In this document: positions 13,156 to 24,048 of the stretch, piece by piece
Numbering within the stretch: the first letter of the stretch is position 1
Layout of the letters: the number at the start of each line of letters is the position of its first letter
Assembly: GCA_030141605.1 (NCBI GenBank)
Contig: JAQGDQ010000413.1
Span: forward strand, 150,001-205,282
Direction of reading: 5' to 3'
DNA from: Tubiluchus corallicola
Lineage: Eukaryota; Priapulida; Priapulimorpha; Priapulimorphida; Tubiluchidae
DNA: 55,282 bases
Made by a program: the position numbers and the translations under genes
Notes under the pieces: model-generated
Database searches by the model: none
What the model saw: only the letters and a program-made list of their open reading frames with translations
What the model was told of the DNA's origin: nothing

Positions 13156-13499
13156 GAACGAACTGTAAAAGATCAAAAGAATGAATGAATGAACGAATGG
13201 GAGAAAAAATGAAGAAAAAAGGAGACAGAGAAGAGCGAAAGGAAGCAGGAAGGAAGAGAATATAGAAAAATTAATTATAGAGATAGCAAATTAATAATCT
13301 ATTAGTTAAACATTTGTGTTCGTAGTTTATCAGTTAATCCGTCAGTTAGTATGCATGTAAGTCAGCCAGCCATTTGGTTGGTCAGTTGATCGGTCGGCTG
13401 GTCGATCAACCAGTCACTCAGTTCGTCATTTAGTCGATTAGCCAGTCAGTTAGAAGAATTGCAATAGCACGGTTATAACAAAACGATATAGTATATATA
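13156..13499. other. Spacer between two complementary tetramer arrays
   Basis: Contains degenerate GTCA/GTTA-type tetramers at 13320-13450 and otherwise purine-rich unique DNA. Confidence 0.6.
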
Positions 13500-13502
13500 G
13501 TA

Positions 13503-13751
13503 GTTGAGTGAATGAATGAATGAATGAATGAACGAACGAGTGAACGAATGAACAAATGAATAAATGAATGAAGGAACGAACGAACGAACGAACGAACGAA
13601 CGAACGAACGAACGAACGAACGAACGAACGAACGAACGAACGAACGAACGAACGAACGAATGAACGAATGAACGAATGAACGAATGAATGAATGAATGAA
13701 TGAATGAATGAATGAGTGAATGGATGAATGAATGAACGAACGAAAGAACGA

Positions 13752-13782
<31 letters not shown>

Positions 13783-13795
13783 AACGAATGAATAA
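13503..13795. repeat. (GAAT/GAAC)n tetranucleotide array
   Basis: About 290 bp of GAAT and GAAC tetramers. This is the reverse-complement motif of the array at 12.7-13.15 kb, so the pair forms an imperfect inverted repeat around a roughly 350-bp spacer. Confidence 0.95.
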
Positions 13796-13832
13796 AGGGA
13801 AACGAATATATGGAAATGGAAATGATTGAATA

Positions 13833-13833
<1 letters not shown>

Positions 13834-13871
<38 letters not shown>

Positions 13872-13872
13872 C
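13834..13872. repeat. (TA)n dinucleotide tract
   Basis: Alternating TA with one interruption. Confidence 0.9.
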
Positions 13873-15299
13873 GAATATAGCGTATAGTTTCTGGCATAGC
13901 TACTGCTACTGTTTCTTCTCCTTGACGGTGGCGCCGCCCTTGTGGAGCAGTCAATTATATCGATATGCAGTAGGGATGATGTAAGACGACCGAGCAGCTG
14001 TTAAATTGCGCTGACAATGAAAAAGTTGTTTTGAGAATTTCTCGCCAACCAATCTTGATGACTGTTATGTAGCCAGCCATTGTCAACGGTGCTTACCAAC
14101 CGCGGCAATTGAAAAGCGAACATGGAAACTACATTACAGGTCATCTACTAGTATTGACCCATCTATGCAAGAACATATTTAAAGCCTGTATAGCAAACGC
14201 TTTCACCAAACTACAATCGAACTTACATGTAAACTTGTTGCGGGGTATTAAATCGTTCAACTCGCATAGTGCTATTGATCAGATTTCGGTTATTACCAAT
14301 AAAGCTAGTGGTTTTACAAGAAAAGCTCCGTGTCTTACAACTTGGGACCCAATTCCATCTGCCGAGGCTTGGAGCTTAGAAGCCATTGTTAGTGCTCCTC
14401 GGCCGACAGCTCTGCTGAACAATAGCCAGCATTTACAGAAGCAAGCTGGAAGGTTTAGCTCTGCTTTGGAACATTGGCCACTCAATTGGCGCTAGATTTC
14501 AGTGCACTAATGGATGTATTGTGGCCTATCAACGGCTTGGTTACCCTTAGTTCAACTGCAGCTCGAGACAAACGCAACTGCAATATCTAACGTCTTGGCT
14601 ATAGAGATCCTAGACAGAAACACAAAACTAAAATGGGTGAAATTAAACGATAAAAAATCGATATATTTCATGGTAGCAAGTTTACTTTAACATTTAATCA
14701 CTTTATTCATAGAAACTTTTCATTCCCGTTCGTATAACTACCAGCCTCCTACTACGATGAGTCTGCCCCTCTTCCCCCTTTTGCCCCTTTCGCATAATGG
14801 CTAGTTGTAGACGGTCACGCTTATGTACTAAAGAATGAATGGAAAACGCCCAAACTTCCATTTTTGGTATAATATTAATGTGAGGAAATGCCCCTCGATG
14901 CTTTTAACTGCAGCAATATTCGCAGACTCTTCTTCTGCATTTGCTCAGGATTGGTCATCGGGACAAAGAAATTCGACTTATGGTGTTTCAACAATATGCG
15001 TTTCTTTTCAGCTCAATGGCCGAACATGACCATGTGGTTAATGATGTAAATACGCAAATTTCAATAGCTATATAGTTTTTGAAATTTCTATGGAAGGGAG
15101 TAATACAATAAGTAAAGTCGAACCACGATAGCGTTGCCCCTAGCAATGTAGTAAACTAAACAAAAGTCCAACCCCTATACATGGGCTTTTAGACGGAAAT
15201 GCGCTCTGTAATGCAAGCACCAAAAATTATGACTAATGAAATTTTCGCGGGTTTTGTACTATTAATGTTTTACGTAATAACTCCTAATAAGGAAAGCAA
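13873..15299. other. Unique DNA with a 128-codon open frame of unknown status
   Basis: The frame at 14109-14495 (plus) is the longest open frame in the window that is not made of tandem repeats. Its product shows no domain, signal peptide or membrane segment that I recognise, and I see no convincing splice or promoter context. A 68-codon frame runs antisense to it. It may be chance, an old transposon exon or a genuine exon; I do not call a gene. Confidence 0.3.
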
Positions 15300-15745
15300 A
15301 ATCAATCAGCAAATTTGTTAGTCGCACAGTTAGTCAGTCGGTCAAATGGTTGGTCAATGGTCAGTCAGTTAATTAGTCAGTCAGTCAGTCAGTCAGTCAG
15401 TCAGTCAGTCAGTCAGTCAGTCAGTCAGTCAGTTATATAGTGAATCAGTCAACTAGTTTGTTAATCGCACAGTTAGTCAGTCAGTCAGTCAGTCAGTCAG
15501 TCAGTCAGGCAGTCTGTCAGTTATTTAGTGAGTCAGTCAAATAGTTTGTCAGTCGCACAGTTAGTCAGTTAGTTGGTGTGTCAGTCAGTCAGCAAGATGG
15601 TCGGTCGGATAATCAGTCAGTCAGTCAGTCAGTTATTTAGTGAATCAGTCAACTAGTTTGTTAGTCGCACAGGTAATCAGTTGGATAGTTGGTGTGTCAG
15701 TCAGTCAGCAAGGTGGTCGGTCGGTTAGTCAGTCAGTCAAGGTAT
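15300..15745. repeat. (GTCA)n tetranucleotide array with higher-order copies
   Basis: Runs of GTCA interleaved with longer recurring phrases (for example CAACTAGTTTGTTA and GCACAGTTAGTCAG at about 15450-15480, with relatives near 15541 and 15650). The array therefore has a loose higher-order period of about 90-110 bp as well as the 4-bp one. Confidence 0.85.
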
Positions 15746-16129
15746 TCATCAATTACCGAACAACAAATGAGTTTATGAATATTTTACCAGTTTCAACGGC
15801 TTCTAAACTGTTAAACTGAGATGCATATTGCAACGTAACGTAACGCAGTGTAATGTAATAGAGTGTAATATAATTTAGCGTAAGCTATTGCATTTTGATG
15901 TTCTGCATGCAAAGTAATGTAATGGTAAAGTAATACATGTTTCTCGTGTATGAACATGATGATGATGACAACATATCAGCTGCTTATATTAGTGATTTAT
16001 GTAACGCCTATTCAAGAATTTCAGTTTAATTTAGCAACGCAGAAAATGCTTAGGGCACAAAATATCGAAATAGCTTTATTAAAATAAAAAAAACCCTTAC
16101 ATGTTGCACCTGCATTTCTGTAGAGAATT
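15746..16129. other. Unique DNA with GTAAC/GTAAT pentamer traces
   Basis: A degenerate GTAAC/GTAAT repeat lies near 15830-15930. Nothing else recognised. Confidence 0.5.
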
Positions 16130-16520
16130 GGAACGTATAATGGGTCAGAAATCATCGTACCCATACACTTTTTGTTGCACTGCCCATTGTATTAACAAAC
16201 TAGAATTGTTAAGTTTGATAAATTAAATGAAATACTTCTGCCTGAAAACCTTAGCATAGCTCCTTAGGAACTAATGATCTGTTGAAGTTGTTATTATTCG
16301 GAAAAGATGAATTAAATAGTCTTAAATATTCGTACATTCATATTTTCTAACCGTCATTTTCTACTAATGTCTAATGTAATCTTGTAGTAAAACTTGTCAG
16401 CTTGTGTAGTTATAGTTTATTCTTACTGTAAATGTTTTTGTAAATAGTGTATAAAGTCTGTTGTGGTGAGGATCCTAAATCATGTTGTTCAAACTGTCTG
16501 ATCCAATCCTAAATAAATTG
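16130..16520 (+). mobile_element. LINE C-terminal fragment with CCHC-like HFLLHCPLY motif, degenerate
   Basis: The plus frame around 16142-16192 encodes SEIIVPIHFLLHCPLY, the H-x4-C part of the zinc-knuckle-like segment near the C-terminus of many LINE reverse transcriptases. It is followed after an in-frame TAA by KFDKLNEILLPEN and, in another frame, LLLFGKDELNSLKYSYIHIF, which fits the usual downstream order. At least one stop and one frameshift make it a dead fragment. A CTAAATAAATTG stretch near 16510 may be its 3' end. Confidence 0.6.
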
Positions 16521-16938
16521 TGTTTAAACTTAAACTTACACACCAGTTCTGTTTATTACTACTGTAACAGTGGTGTGACGTTGCGATTTTGAAATTTGTG
16601 TTAGCGGTTTTAGAGTCATCTATTCAATAAATGTTCATTTCATTTCTTTTTCCTTCTTCTTTAATTGTTTCTAGTGCAGCATTCTGTTGCTACAGTTTTG
16701 TTACACCTATATTAGTTTTCCATTCTAATGTGTTTAATTTTTTTGTAAACTGCATATAAATGTCCTGCTCATGTCACAAATCTGCCACAGTGTTCCTAAT
16801 TAAGACTTCAGTATTATTTAAGAGTGAGGGATGGATGCTCAGTGACTTGTCTCTCTTACTAATTATGTAATCCCATATTAACTTTTTTTCTTAAATATGA
16901 AGCAATATAATTTCATTTCAATTCTTCACGCTCCAGTT
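16521..16938. other. AT-rich DNA, nothing recognised
   Basis: No gene or element recognised. Confidence 0.45.
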
Positions 16939-17036
16939 TTCTCTTCTCTTCTCTTCTCTTCTCTTCTCTTCTCTTCTCTTCTCTTCTCTTCTCTTCTCTT
17001 CTCTTCTCTTCTCTTCTCTTCTCTTCTCTTCTCTTC
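16939..17036. repeat. (TTCTC)n pentanucleotide array
   Basis: About 19 uninterrupted TTCTC/CTTCT pentamers, followed by pyrimidine-rich DNA to 17110. Confidence 0.97.
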
Positions 17037-17116
17037 ATTTTCTTCTCTTTGTTTTCCCCTTTCTCTGCTCCCTCCACTCTCTTCCCTTCATTCCATTCCG
17101 TTTCCTTCCTTTTTGA

Positions 17117-17425
17117 TCCATCCATCCATCCATCCATCCATCCATCATCCATCCATCCATCCATCCATCCATCCATCCATCCATCCATCCATCCATCCAT
17201 CCATCCATCCATCCATCCATCCATCTGTCCATACATGATCCATTCGTCGTCAATTAGTCAGTCAGTCAGTCAGTCAGTCCGTCCGTCCATCCGTCCATCC
17301 GTCCATCCGTCCATCCGTCCATCCATCCATCCATCCATCCATCCATCCATCCATCCATCCATCCATCCATCCATCCATCCATCCATCCATCCATCCATCC
17401 ATCCATCCATCCATCCATCCATATA
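17117..17425. repeat. (CATC)n tetranucleotide arrays flanking a (GTCA) patch
   Basis: CATC array at 17117-17225, a short AGTC patch at 17256-17280, then CCGT/CCAT and pure CATC to 17425. Several overlapping Ile-His-Pro-Ser and Trp-Met-Asp-Gly frames are repeat translations. Confidence 0.96.
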
Positions 17426-17811
17426 TATCCATCCATCCATTTCTTTCTCTCTCTTTTTCTTTCTTCTTGAGCTCTTTTCTCCTTCCTCCTTTGCTTTTCT
17501 CTCTCGCTCTTTTACTCATCACCATCCCTCTTGGATTAAATAAACCTCAGTCGGTTTATTTTTGTTAGTAAAGTTAACTCAATTATGTTTAATGAAAACA
17601 TGGCGAAATAGAATGAAAATATGAACAAGCAGGTGCACCAACAGCCCATTATTTTGTTTATTAAATTCGACCGAGTTGAAATGAAATTTCACGCCAGGTG
17701 TTTCACAATGTCAGCATCTAATCTATTGTAACTGGTTTTGTCATTTTAACTCTTTTGCTTAGTGATAAAAATCTTTAGTTTTCGCTTTATATGCTTACAC
17801 CTTAACGTACA
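17426..17811. other. Unique DNA left of a LINE insertion
   Basis: Pyrimidine-rich at first, then unremarkable. No gene recognised. Confidence 0.5.
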
Positions 17812-17896
17812 ACGGAACCACTACTGATAATCAGAAGATATTACGACACTTCTTTCTCAATTTAATTATAAATTTATAGGGGTTGCCTTTAAATTT
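17812..17896. repeat. 85-bp direct repeat flanking a LINE insertion, left copy
   Basis: ACGGAAC to TAAATTT. It is repeated at 18497-18581 with about six substitutions and no length change. It lies directly against the 5'-truncated LINE. Confidence 0.9.
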
Positions 17897-18496
17897 GCCT
17901 TCCTTTGCAAATCCCATTACAGCAAATCCTAAACATTACTTTACAAGGTTCAACAGATATCATGTCCCTTACTGTCGTACTAATAGTGCCAGGCACTTTA
18001 CTAAATTCACAGCCCCCAATAACTGGAATAAAATAAGTGCCCAAGTAAAAATACACAAAACTGTTTATAGTTTCAAAAAGTACTTGAAAAGGACCATTTT
18101 TGATTCATACTTATAATACAATTTTAATGCATCCATCTCTCATGCAGTCGCAATATATGGCCTCCAATCAATTATAATGCTATTTTAATATTCCTCTATG
18201 TAAATTAAACATACACTGTGGTCGTTTCTTCTCCTCCCTTCCTTCTTCCTATCCCTAATCTTACTATTTTTTCCATTCCATCATGTCTACTAACCCTAAC
18301 CATTCTTTAATTCACTCATTTGTGCCACTTTAACAAGCCAAGCTTTCAAGGTGTCATACAGCAACTCTTTTATTTTGTTAATTTGACTTCATCAACGTTT
18401 TTTACCTATACTGTTTCTTTTTGTTTCAATAATATTGTATGTTGATGTATTGTGTATGTATTACTGGAGTGAAATAAATTGATTGATTGATTGATG
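17897..18496 (+). mobile_element. 5'-truncated LINE 3' end, family with (GATT)n tail, copy 1
   Basis: Begins inside the reverse transcriptase C-terminus (FTRFNRYHVPYCRTN, HFTKFTAPNNWNKI, VYSFKKYLKRTIFDSYL, then TAA at 18114-18116), the common order at the end of CR1/L2/Jockey-like LINE proteins. A 3' untranslated part of about 360 bp follows, ending GGAGTGAAATAAATTGATTG and four or five GATT units. The part from about 18208 matches 45436 onward closely, which defines a family. The fragment sits exactly between 85-bp direct repeats, as expected for a target-primed insertion with an unusually long target duplication. Confidence 0.85.
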
Positions 18497-18581
18497 ACGG
18501 AACTACTAGTGATAATCAGAAGATATTACGACACTTGTTTCTCAATTTAATTATAAATTTACAGGAGTTGCCTCTAAATTT
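18497..18581. repeat. 85-bp direct repeat flanking a LINE insertion, right copy
   Basis: Same length as 17812-17896 with about six substitutions. It starts immediately after the LINE's GATT tail. Confidence 0.9.
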
Positions 18582-19014
18582 TAATAGCAGTAATATGGCA
18601 GTGTATTGACATTGTGATTACGTGATTCTCATAGGAAGCTTTCCGCTGTTATTTCGTTTAAATTTTAAAATTGAAAAGGCACGTTATTGATTTTAATCAC
18701 CATTAAGATTAACATAATAGTGATGCACCGGTATCTTGTCCGTCCAGTGGCTTCCGTTTCTTTATTGTTTCTTCCGGCACCTGTTTCGTACCCTAATTTC
18801 ATTTTATGAAAAAATACAGGTAAGATCTAAATTAAATCAACGACGGAAATTTGTTAACAATAAAGAAGCGGCGCTGCATAATGTGAGAAAGGTGAGTTTT
18901 GGTGATGGATATAGGGCACCTTCAACTCTTGGTTACTAAAGAAATTGACGAAGCGTCCAGGATTTCTCATTTTGCTTCTGAGAGCACTAGTAAGGCTTAT
19001 GTTTAGATAATAAC
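18582..19014. other. Unique DNA, nothing recognised
   Basis: A 67-codon open frame at 18736-18939 has no recognisable motif. Confidence 0.4.
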
Positions 19015-19479
<465 letters not shown>

Positions 19480-19641
19480 GTTAAGATGTACTGCAATGAG
19501 TTGCGAATGTTTTCAATTCTGCTAATGCCAACACCGCCACTCCCACTCTACTAATGACGTCTCATTTCAAATTAAACAAACGACAGATTTATGTATCACC
19601 ATCTATGTAAGTAGTTAAGAGTAAGTACGACTATATTATAA

Positions 19642-19713
19642 AAAAATAGAAACATTAAGTAAAAGTGATATATATATATTTCTATATCACTTTTACTTAA
19701 TGTTTCTGTTTTT
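19642..19713. repeat. Near-perfect palindrome (hairpin)
   Basis: A 24-bp perfect stem (19649-19672 with 19683-19706) around a 10-nt AT-rich loop. It extends outward to about 31 bp with one mismatch. The stem contains CATTAAGTAAAAGTGATA. Confidence 0.9.
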
Positions 19714-19769
19714 ATCTCACTCTTATGTGTTGTATACATGCTCTGTATTTTTAACACGTGCCAGTTGAC

Positions 19770-19878
19770 TGAATAAGTAAGTAAATAAATAAGTGAGTAA
19801 ATAAATAAATAAGTAAGTGAATAAATAAAGAAATAAATAAATAAGTATATAAATAAATAAATAGATAAATAAATATAT
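19770..19878. repeat. Degenerate (AATA/AGTA)n tetramer array
   Basis: Tetramers of AATA, AGTA and AGTG types over about 105 bp. Confidence 0.9.
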
Positions 19879-21504
19879 AATTATGATGGGTTGATAGCTT
19901 AATAACTGACTTATTATTTTACTGATATACAACCCATTTTGGTCAAGATGGACAAAGTGAATTAGCCATCTAAATAAAATCAAATATCAGCTCCCACTAT
20001 ACTTGTGCACATAGCCAAACACTCGCGACGCCAAGTATAGATAAAAGCAGCTTGTTTTGCTTAGAAAAGTCTGAGCATTATGGACTCTATAGATCTCAGT
20101 GAGGGCTTGTACACTTTGTATAGTTTGTACACTTATGCACTGTAAATATTTAATGCAAATTTGTACAAGATTTTATGTTTATGTGTTGAGCTTGGTTATC
20201 TGTATACTAGGTGCTTATAGGCTAAATTTATGAGCTCAGTATATACTTTAGAATAATGTGAGTCGAAGTTGCATACAAACATGTAATAAAAACGTCACCC
20301 TATAATATAAAAATAATAAACTGCTTACTAAAAAGGAACAAGGAAATTATGTGCTTTAGTAATAATTATGCATTTAAATACACGAAAGGGTCAACTTCTA
20401 GGAATGAACGTGTTTATTGAGCGAAGATCGTTTTGGCCATTGAAGCCATTATCAAACTATAAATCGAGCCAAAAAGAAGAATAAACAATCCATTAATGAT
20501 ACAAAGGTACAAACTGAAGCTACAAAACAACAGATTAGAATTTAACTTATCAAAATAAACGGAATAAATTGTACAAAACAATCATACTATTCTATAGGGC
20601 AATCGAATTTCGCTTTTTCTCGGTAACACACTACAAACAGTTTTGATTTTTAGTTCTCACTTTTGTTGTCGCACCACAAGCAGTTGTTTGAAACTCAAGT
20701 ATTTAATTGTGCATTTGTTGGGAATATTTCATTTTTTGTTTTAACTGCATAATTTTTGTGATATCAATCATATCATTCACTTACTTCTGGGTATTTCGCT
20801 TTTGCTTATTTCCGTTTTTATTGTTTATCTTGTAAAAAACATTTGTTAATGAGCGTTTAAGTGTATATACAATTATTCACTGTTTCTTATTCACTTGACT
20901 ACGGCAAATATGACAAAATTTCGTTTTATGAACAACCCGCTATCTAATAAATTTTATTTCATTTTATTAACGAAATGGATACTGCTCTTGTTATAAAGAG
21001 TTTAAAAACCCAATGATGAATTTTCTTTTTTTCATTGCAGGATTTTATGTTTCGGGTGACCTGCACTTTAGTAGTACGCCTACATTGAAGAATTTATTAA
21101 AGCTTTGGTTAATAATAGACGAAATGACTGTACGAAGCCAATACATACGGAAGCCCAAACTGATTATCCATAAAAGGCAATTCCCTATTTGATTTTCCCT
21201 TTCTGTACTCTCTAAACGCATGGTCAATATTTCCACAAAAAGACTAAACAGGGAGAACATTAGTCGGCCTATTTACGCACGTGCCATTTTCCCCCAGTTA
21301 CCCACTCGTTATCCGTATTAGTGAAAGGTCTGTGTTGTGATTTGGCAAGCCAATTAATTACGATTATTATTCACGCTAACACGTGACAACACGCCTTACC
21401 TTATATAGTCAATAACTAACCAATAATGTGATTCAGGTGAGTGTATCTCGACAAGAGACCTTATACATGTATTGTAGAGGCTTAGGAAGGTATACACAAT
21501 AATA
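19879..21504. other. AT-rich DNA, one possible retroelement-like hairpin
   Basis: No gene recognised. The minus strand at about 20428-20460 reads TTTGATAATGGCTTCAATGG then CCAAAACG, which resembles the small hairpin found near the 3' ends of some Penelope-like and other retroelements, but nothing else supports an element here. Confidence 0.35.
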
Positions 21505-21506
21505 TA
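21505..21506. repeat. TA target-site duplication, left
   Basis: TA immediately outside the CAGGGTGTC terminus; matched by TA at 22080-22081. Confidence 0.8.
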
Positions 21507-22079
21507 CAGGGTGTCTATAAAGTGTCTATATTTACAGTTTTAAAAATTTATTACAAAGGCAGTTCACAAGATTTGTTAACTAGATTTGTTCTAATGTAAT
21601 CAGTGGTTGTCAAAGTTTTTTTAACTCATTTAATAGACCTCTATATGGACACCATTAGTTGCACGAAGCACGTCAAGACGGAACTCGATTTCTTGCCATG
21701 AGCATAGCCTCATCAATGATGGCGATGGCATCAAAAATCCTCCTGCTTCAAGTCAATAATCTCCCGTATCTTTGTTCGATACACGACGTCTTTCACATAA
21801 CCCCATGGATCTCTTCCATACTTAGTTCTGTAGTTTCGCTGAATCTGCACATATTATTAAACCATTATGCACATTGTGCCTTCTCTCTTGAGGGGTGACC
21901 ATTTTTGGGGGTTTCAGTTAACAATACCTTCTATCAACAGGAGACCTACATAAAACATTTCAATGTGATCTCAAACTTAAATAAACGCTGAATAAAACAA
22001 AACAAATCTGTTAAGATATCTTGTCAACTGCCTTTGTAATAAATTTTTAAAATTGTAAACAGACTTTATAGACACCCTG
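21507..22079 (-). mobile_element. Tc1/mariner-superfamily deletion derivative
   Basis: A 573-bp element with terminal inverted repeats of about 65-85 bp (21507-21572 and 22018-22079) starting CAGGGTGTCTATAAAGT, flanked by TA. The minus strand holds transposase remnants at both ends only. Near the start are VTPQERR and, in another frame, NYRTKYGRDPW (the N-terminal helix-turn-helix region of this family). Near the end is WQEIEFRLDVLRATNGVHIE (the usual C-terminus). The catalytic DDE/D core between them is missing, so the copy is non-autonomous. Frameshifts in the remnants indicate age. Confidence 0.85.
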
Positions 22080-22081
22080 TA

Positions 22082-22950
22082 TAAAATTAATTCCATTCTT
22101 AAATTTACGATATTTATAAAAATGGAAATCATTTTCATGGTTTACAAATTTATCTTCTTGTGTTTTATATGTCTGTGTACGAGCGTTTAGCTTGTGCTTT
22201 TATAAGTACGTTGCTATTGACAGGAGATATTTTAAAGCAAATGAAAAAGGTTTCAGATAAAGGGGAAAGATTCTGTGAGAAGTGTACTTATAAGAGATCA
22301 GAGAGGGGCAACGTGAAAACTTCTGGCACATGTTTAAGTTTAGGAACGAATGGAAAAATGTCTCAACAGCATTTCTCATAAAAGTAACGAAAAAAGGTAG
22401 CAACCGATTGTACAGTAGAACTCCAACCCCCCCCCCCCCCCCAAGTCGTCAACATTGAGACAGACAATCCGGTTTGTAATCTGTCAATTTAGTGGAGTCA
22501 ACTTTTTAGAATTAGAATTTACTGCTAGATTTACCGCAGGTTTAGTTACCAGTTTAATTGTGGATGCGGTACTCCATGGAGGTCGATCACTGAGATTGGA
22601 TTTGTAGAAAAGTTGAAAAAGCTGTCTGCACAAATATACTTACTTCATTTCGTAAATTTAATGATGTTATTATGTACAAAGCAAAGCAACGTCTCTTGGC
22701 ATTTCCGTAGGTGCCCTCGCTTTAAATGAGGTCGTCAAAGTTTATTTTGGCATTAAAAATTGATCAGGTATAGTGTGCTCCTGCCATCTACCTGCTAATA
22801 ATAAAATGAAAAACTCTCGCTGCGGTAAATTTAGCTCTTTCCATGCGACAAGTCACGCATGCGGGTATAATAAGTGCACATTTTCGACGTTCAGAGATTT
22901 AAAAGTTGATCTTGTTGCTGCTTCTTCTTAAATTAAGATACTGAATTTGT
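22082..22950. other. Unique DNA, nothing recognised
   Basis: A 13-base C run lies near 22430. The 73-codon frame at 22160-22381 shows no recognisable motif. Confidence 0.4.
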
Positions 22951-22956
22951 GTAACT

Positions 22957-23338
22957 TTGTGCTCAAAAGATCACTTTACTCCTATTTCAAATATCCTATG
23001 TCGAGCAGCTAAAGTATCATTTTATCAATTTTTCTCAAATCGAGTTGTACCGATTTGGAACTCATTGCCTGAATATGTTGATGGTGCAGCCCTCGTAACT
23101 GCACAAAATATTAAGTTATTTAAAAACCGCTTATATAAAGTTAACTTGCATAAATTCCTTGTACACAATAGACACATGTAAGCAGTTAATCTCTTTGTGT
23201 GTTTACCCACACTCTTGCAAACATTTTATTTGTATATTTTTTGCCAACCTGTTTTATATATATATATATATATTGTTTTCATTGTAGACTGTATTTTACT
23301 ATTGGGGGTGAATAAACTAAATAAATAAAATAAATTAA
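22957..23338 (+). mobile_element. LINE reverse transcriptase C-terminal fragment and 3' end
   Basis: The frame ending at TAA 23179-23181 encodes FYQFFSNRVVPIWNSLPEYV, then VTAQNIKLFKNRLYKV. RVVxxWNSLP followed by FKxRL is a hallmark of the C-terminus of Jockey/CR1-like LINE proteins. A roughly 150-bp 3' part follows with a TATATATA tract and ends GGGGGTGAATAAACTAAATA plus A-rich sequence. Upstream domains are absent (5' truncated). The frame is intact over the part that remains. Confidence 0.85.
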
Positions 23339-23384
23339 ATGGTAAACTTGTAAAGCCAAATAAAACAAAACACCATGCCCGTAA

Positions 23385-24048
23385 GTTGTGCTTTTTGAAC
23401 TTTTTTACAGAAACACATTCTTTATTTTGAAGAAGCTATATCGCTGGACCTCGCTTTGTTTTATTTCTTTTTCAAAAGTTATATCATCTGCTCCAGAATT
23501 ACGCAATCCGTATGCTTTATGCTTAATGGATATTGATGAGATTTCTTGGTTTTTGGACATATGCATGGACAGGAACTTCACCACAGAAATTTTGAAAAAC
23601 TAACAAAATGTGATTGTATAATAATTATTATACCCAGCAGATGCAGTTTTTCAAAAAACTATTCTTATCTGAGACGTGTAACAAAACAGTTTTTCGACAC
23701 GTGTTTTCTAAATACACGCTATTATTGAAGGACTATATATACTGCAACCCAACATACGTAAACGATAATATATATTCATCCACAAAGTTTATTTACCCAC
23801 GTCCATTTTAAATTATATGTATATATTGTATGTAGTCTATTATAATTTGCGTGTAACATTATAATGTATATTTTGTTTTAAATTTTTGGCACAGTAGTTT
23901 TTAGTTTGCACTGGACGCATTTGCCTTTAACAGTTGTGTGAATTTTATTCTCATGCTGCGATGTTCTTTTATGCTTTTATAGTTATGAATATCGATTTTG
24001 TTATGGCAAATAAAGATTATTATTATATATATATATATATATATATAT
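23385..24048 (+). mobile_element. Probable LINE 3' end, family with AAATAAAGATTATTA tail, copy 1
   Basis: The 3' block from GCACAGTAGTTT at 23889 to AAATAAAGATTATTA at 24008-24022 is shared, with substitutions and indels, with 43003-43137, which makes it a repeated 3' end. Upstream, three overlapping frames (23388-23603, 23546-23728, 23614-23811) look like one frameshifted coding remnant, but I do not recognise a reverse transcriptase motif in them. The tail runs into a TATA tract ending at 24048. Confidence 0.6.

Noticed and set aside
14109-14495. 128-codon frame as a host gene
   Set aside because: No recognisable domain, no splice or promoter support, and of a length that chance can give in 55 kb on two strands. 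Reported only as a stretch of unknown status.
22430-22442. Homopolymer C run as a regulatory site
   Set aside because: A simple homopolymer with no supporting context; similar runs occur elsewhere in the window.
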